From NCBI GenBank assembly GCA_003142495.1, contig PLMM01000420.1, positions 1 to 18,564 on the forward strand: a stretch of 18,564 bases of DNA, given 5' to 3'. This DNA is from Gemmatimonadota bacterium (lineage in GTDB: Bacteria; Gemmatimonadota; Gemmatimonadetes; Gemmatimonadales; Gemmatimonadaceae). How positions within the stretch are numbered: position 1 is the stretch's first letter; every line of letters starts with the position of its first letter. The translations under genes and the position numbers were made by a program. A model generated the notes under the pieces. That model saw only the letters and a list, made by a program, of their open reading frames with translations, was not told where the DNA came from and searched no databases. Shown here piece by piece: positions 15,356 through 18,564 of this stretch.

Positions 15356-18300
15356 CTAGATCACCGGATGCAGATTGCGGCCGCGCAGCCGCTCGTTGAA
15401 CGCGGGCACATCCTGCTTGAGCAGCCTGTCAACCTCCGCCTTCACCTTCTCGAGCTTCACGTGCAACACCTTGGCGACTTCCTTCTGCGAGGCCGTAGGC
15501 GCGTAGTCCGATCCTCCAACGGACTCCGCGAGATACAGCAACTGCTCGGCGATCTGCACCGGCCACCGCAGATCGTCCTGCCCGCGCCCGGTCACCTGCA
15601 TCTGCATGAGCTGGCGCTCGACAGTCACCAGCTTGTCCGTGAGCTCCTCGCTCGCCTTCTTGACGTCGGTGAGCGTGCTGTCCTTCTCGGATAGCTCCTC
15701 GAGACTCGACAGCTGTCCGCGCACCATCTCGAGCGAGTTGATCTGCGTCACCGCGTCATCGATGTCGGAGACGACGCCACGCTGCGTCTCCATCTGTGTT
15801 GCGATTGCCTGCTCGCTCCCACCCGATGCGGGATCCTTGAGAATCACGAGCGGCTGCGATTCCCGATCGCCGCGATAGCTCATCGTCACGGTGTACGTGC
15901 CGGGCGGCTCGAGCACGGCGTAGCGGCCAACGCCCGGAGCGTCCTTCCCCGCCTCCTCGACCTCGAACCACTCTTCGTAGACGGGGCTCGCGCGAATCTT
16001 CGCCTCCGTCGTCTTCTCGCTGTGCAGATCCCAGAACGTTCGGTTGAGCCCCGTCTTCGCGAGCGCCTTGAGCGTGCGCACGACGGTGCCAGACGCATTC
16101 GCGATCGTCAGCGTTACGCTGTCCTTGCTGGTGCTGTCCTTCGCGCCCGTCTTGATCCAGAAGTTGAGCGCCGCACCTTTCGGTGGATTCTTTCCGGCGA
16201 CAATGTCATCCATCTCGGTGAATGGATCAGCAATCATGCGGAAGCGATACTGATCGCGCGGCTTGAGCAACGAGCTCGACTTGGTCGCGATCGCCGGTGT
16301 CCACTGCTCGAGCGGCGTCAGGTCATCGAGGATGTAGAAGCCACGCCCGTACGTCGCGACTACCAGGTCGTGGAAGTGCGGTTGCACAGTGAGCCAATAC
16401 ACCGGCGCGTGCGGAAGATCGTTCTGCAGCGGCTGCCACTCGCCGCCATCGTCGAATGAGACGTAGAGCCCGTTCTCGGTTCCGAGATAGAGCAGCCCCT
16501 TGCGCACCGGATCCTCACGGATGACGTGCGCGTACGACATCGGCGACTTCGGAACGCCCTTCACGATTAGCGTCCAGCTCTTTCCGAAATCGGTGGTCTT
16601 GTAGACCCATGGATCGCGGTTGTTGATCTGGTGCCCATCGACCGTGAGATACGCGGTCCCATCGGTGAAGCGCGAGCACTCGATGTTGCTGATCGTTCCC
16701 AGCGTGGGGATGCCGGGGATGTTCGCCGTGAGATTGGTCCAGCTCTTCCCACCATCGCGCGTGAGCTGCACGAGCCCGTCGTTCGTTCCCGCCCAGATCT
16801 CCCCCTTCGTGATCGGCGACTCGGCAATCGCAAACACGACGTCGCCATACTCGACGCCGATGTTGTCCGGCGTGAGCCCACCCGAGATCTTCTGCTTCGA
16901 CTTGTCGTTGCGCGTGAGATCCGGACTGATGATCGCCCAGCTGTTCCCTCCGTCCGTGGTTTGATGCACAAACTGACTGCCGACGTAGACGGTATTGTGA
17001 TCGTGCGGTGAGATCGTGAGCGGGAAGGTCCACTGAAAGCGAAACTTGACGCTGTCCGCCGGTGTTCCCGTCGTCGCTTGCGGCCACACTTCCACCGCAT
17101 GGATGTTGTTCGTGCGCACGTCGAACTGCGTCACGATTCCGCCAACCGATCCCGATCCCGATGCGCTCGACCACACGAGATTCTCATCGACGGTATCCGG
17201 CGTCGCCCATCCGCTCTCGCCCCCGCCCACCGAACGCCACTGGCCGCGGCCGATCCCGACGTCCGTGCCGAAGAACTCCTGCTTCGCGTTGCTCGGCCCC
17301 ATCGCCGACTCGCCGTCCTGCTTGTTGCCATATACATAGTAGGGCACGCGATTGTCGACGGTCACGTGATACATCTGCGCGATCGGCAGCTGAATGCGAT
17401 TCCACGTGCGCCCGCGCGTCGTCGTGATGCCGAGCCCGCCGTCGTGCGCGACGACGAAGCGATCGCCGTTCGTCGGATCGAACCAGATGTCGTGATGGTC
17501 TCCGCGCGGCACCTGCTCGCGCGGAAGGTCGATCATCGTCGTGCCCCCGTCGAGCGTCTTCGTGAACGCCGCCGCGAGAAAGTACGCCTCGTTCGGATTG
17601 TCGGGCTCGACGCCCATGCGATCATAGTAGGCGGTGCGCCCGGCGGGCTGGAGATCGCTGCTCACGAGCTTCCAGTCCTTTCCGGCGTTGTCGGAACGAA
17701 ACAACCGTCCCGAATCCGACGGCACCCCATCGCGCGGCACACCATCGCCCGTTTCCACCTCGGCGTAGATGCGCTCGGGCATCGCGGCGCTGATGCCGAG
17801 TCCGACCTTGCCGAATGGCCGCTGCGGCAGGCCGTGACCGACGATGCGCGTCCATGTCGCGCCGGCGTCCGTCGATTTCCAGATCGAGCTTCCGGCGCCG
17901 CCGCTCGTGCGCCCCCACGTGTGAATCTCGATCTGCCACATAGCAGCGTACGCGATGCGCGAGTTCGACGGATCGAGGACGACATCGATGCCGCCGGTCG
18001 AGTCGTTGACGAAGAGGACGCGCTCCCACGTCTTGCCGCCATCGAGTGTTCGATAGATCCCTCGCTCCTGTTGCGGACCGTACGCGTGCCCGAGTGCCGC
18101 GACGAGCGCGTGATCGGGGTTCAGTGGATCGACCGCGATGCGCGCGATTCGCCCCGTCTTCTCGAGGCCAAGGTGCGACCAGCTCTTCCCGGCATCCGTG
18201 GACCTGTACATGCCGAAGCCGATGGAGATGTGGCTGCGAATGAACGACTCGCCGGTGCCGACCCAGACGACATTCGGATCCGAGGGTGCGACGGCAATGG

Positions 18301-18475
18301 CGCCGATGGACGACACGGGTTGATCATCGAAGATCGGAGCCCAGTGCGCGCCAGCGTCGATCGTTTTCCACAGCCCGCCGCTCGCCGCGCCGGCATAGTA
18401 GATGTTCGGATTTCCCGGTATGCCCGCTACGGCGTCAGTGCGGTTGCCCTCGGGCCCGATATATCGGTAGTGCAT
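15356..18475 (-). CDS. VPS10/BNR-repeat beta-propeller protein with helical C-terminus
   Basis: This 1039-residue protein is a paralog of the plus-strand BNR protein; it opens with the same layout (YIGPEGNR, ASGGLWKTIDAGAHW, PVSSIGAIAV). About eleven Asp-box-like repeats (STDAGKSW, TLDGGKTW, TTDGGNSW, TRDGGKSW, TTDFGKSW) form the propeller. Next comes an Ig-like beta domain (GTVVRTLKAL, GLNRTFWDLHSE). The last 144 residues (896-1039) are mostly charged helix, probably coiled coil, and absent from the paralog. Family members are exported, but this frame starts directly in the propeller with no signal. Upstream in the same frame are 21 sense codons with no other start, then TAG at 18539-18541. 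ATG 18475 lacks a clear ribosome binding site. It may be a cytosolic form, a 5'-disrupted gene, or hold a sequencing error. Confidence 0.82.
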   Translation of the reverse strand: MHYRYIGPEGNRTDAVAGIPGNPNIYYAGAASGGLWKTIDAGAHWAPIFDDQPVSSIGAIAVAPSDPNVVWVGTGESFIRSHISIGFGMYRSTDAGKSWSHLGLEKTGRIARIAVDPLNPDHALVAALGHAYGPQQERGIYRTLDGGKTWERVLFVNDSTGGIDVVLDPSNSRIAYAAMWQIEIHTWGRTSGGAGSSIWKSTDAGATWTRIVGHGLPQRPFGKVGLGISAAMPERIYAEVETGDGVPRDGVPSDSGRLFRSDNAGKDWKLVSSDLQPAGRTAYYDRMGVEPDNPNEAYFLAAAFTKTLDGGTTMIDLPREQVPRGDHHDIWFDPTNGDRFVVAHDGGLGITTTRGRTWNRIQLPIAQMYHVTVDNRVPYYVYGNKQDGESAMGPSNAKQEFFGTDVGIGRGQWRSVGGGESGWATPDTVDENLVWSSASGSGSVGGIVTQFDVRTNNIHAVEVWPQATTGTPADSVKFRFQWTFPLTISPHDHNTVYVGSQFVHQTTDGGNSWAIISPDLTRNDKSKQKISGGLTPDNIGVEYGDVVFAIAESPITKGEIWAGTNDGLVQLTRDGGKSWTNLTANIPGIPTLGTISNIECSRFTDGTAYLTVDGHQINNRDPWVYKTTDFGKSWTLIVKGVPKSPMSYAHVIREDPVRKGLLYLGTENGLYVSFDDGGEWQPLQNDLPHAPVYWLTVQPHFHDLVVATYGRGFYILDDLTPLEQWTPAIATKSSSLLKPRDQYRFRMIADPFTEMDDIVAGKNPPKGAALNFWIKTGAKDSTSKDSVTLTIANASGTVVRTLKALAKTGLNRTFWDLHSEKTTEAKIRASPVYEEWFEVEEAGKDAPGVGRYAVLEPPGTYTVTMSYRGDRESQPLVILKDPASGGSEQAIATQMETQRGVVSDIDDAVTQINSLEMVRGQLSSLEELSEKDSTLTDVKKASEELTDKLVTVERQLMQMQVTGRGQDDLRWPVQIAEQLLYLAESVGGSDYAPTASQKEVAKVLHVKLEKVKAEVDRLLKQDVPAFNERLRGRNLHPVI

Positions 18476-18564
18476 CGCAGTGAGCGCTGTGGTGTCGGGC
18501 GTCTCGCGTGCGGCCGCTACCGTAGCGGGTGCGGGGCGCTACTTTGACTGCGCGAGCGCGGGAG
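18476..18564 (-). other. In-frame upstream stretch with signal-peptide-like tail and amber stop
   Basis: Read in the frame of the BNR gene, this stretch encodes PALAQSK, then TAG (18539-18541), then RPAPATVAAARETPDTTALTA leading into the propeller. ALAQ resembles the cleavage end of a signal peptide, and the following linker is what family members usually carry between signal and propeller. The rest of any signal would lie beyond the right edge. Confidence 0.45.

Noticed and set aside
12467..18475. Asp-box repeats as a true DNA tandem repeat or sialidase catalytic site
   Set aside because: The repeats are protein-level propeller motifs with variable DNA sequence, and no sialidase catalytic set was seen.
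17078..18547. Open plus-strand frame of 489 codons
   Set aside because: It lies opposite the second BNR gene, is Arg/Ala-rich, and lacks domains; the minus strand has clear Asp-box repeats.

Overview
The window is a GC-rich chromosomal segment of a free-living bacterium. It holds about 14 real genes, with no RNA genes, insertion sequences or CRISPR arrays that I could see. The mix suggests a Gemmatimonadota- or Acidobacteriota-like genome: two very large VPS10/BNR-type propeller proteins, a YVTN propeller, PAP2 phosphatases, GTG starts and stop/start overlaps. This placement is inferred from gene content; there is no marker gene to confirm it.

Region 1 (1-3992) starts with the 5' part of a P1B-type metal ATPase on the minus strand, running off the left edge and easy to miss because its stop lies outside. 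Divergent from it are a beta-CASP metallo-beta-lactamase ribonuclease and an orphan NarL-type response regulator. Region 2 (3995-9344) is a membrane and cell-envelope block. It has a PepSY protein coupled to a complete PAP2 phosphatase, then a GT87-like membrane glycosyltransferase. Last comes a minus-strand run of a secreted YVTN propeller, a PAP2 protein with a degenerate active site, and an exostosin-like glycosyltransferase. Together these suggest lipid-linked sugar or glycan metabolism, but no substrate can be read from the sequence. Region 3 (9436-12116) has free methionine-(R)-sulfoxide reductase and a two-gene unit of unrecognised exported proteins. Region 4 (12231-18564) has a short Clp N-domain-like ORF coupled to a Tat-exported BNR propeller protein, facing tail-to-tail a second BNR paralog. 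That paralog lacks an export signal, but what looks like the end of one lies just upstream, behind an in-frame amber stop.

I do not see a clearly new defence or mobile system. The observations most worth checking are the amber stop before the second BNR gene, the PSGH-to-PSAD change in the second PAP2 protein, the Clp_N/BNR coupling, and the unknown Cys-rich exported protein with its lipoprotein-like partner. Three junctions (4681-4684, 7538-7541, 12467-12470) use the same 4-base GTGA stop/start overlap, which points to translational coupling.
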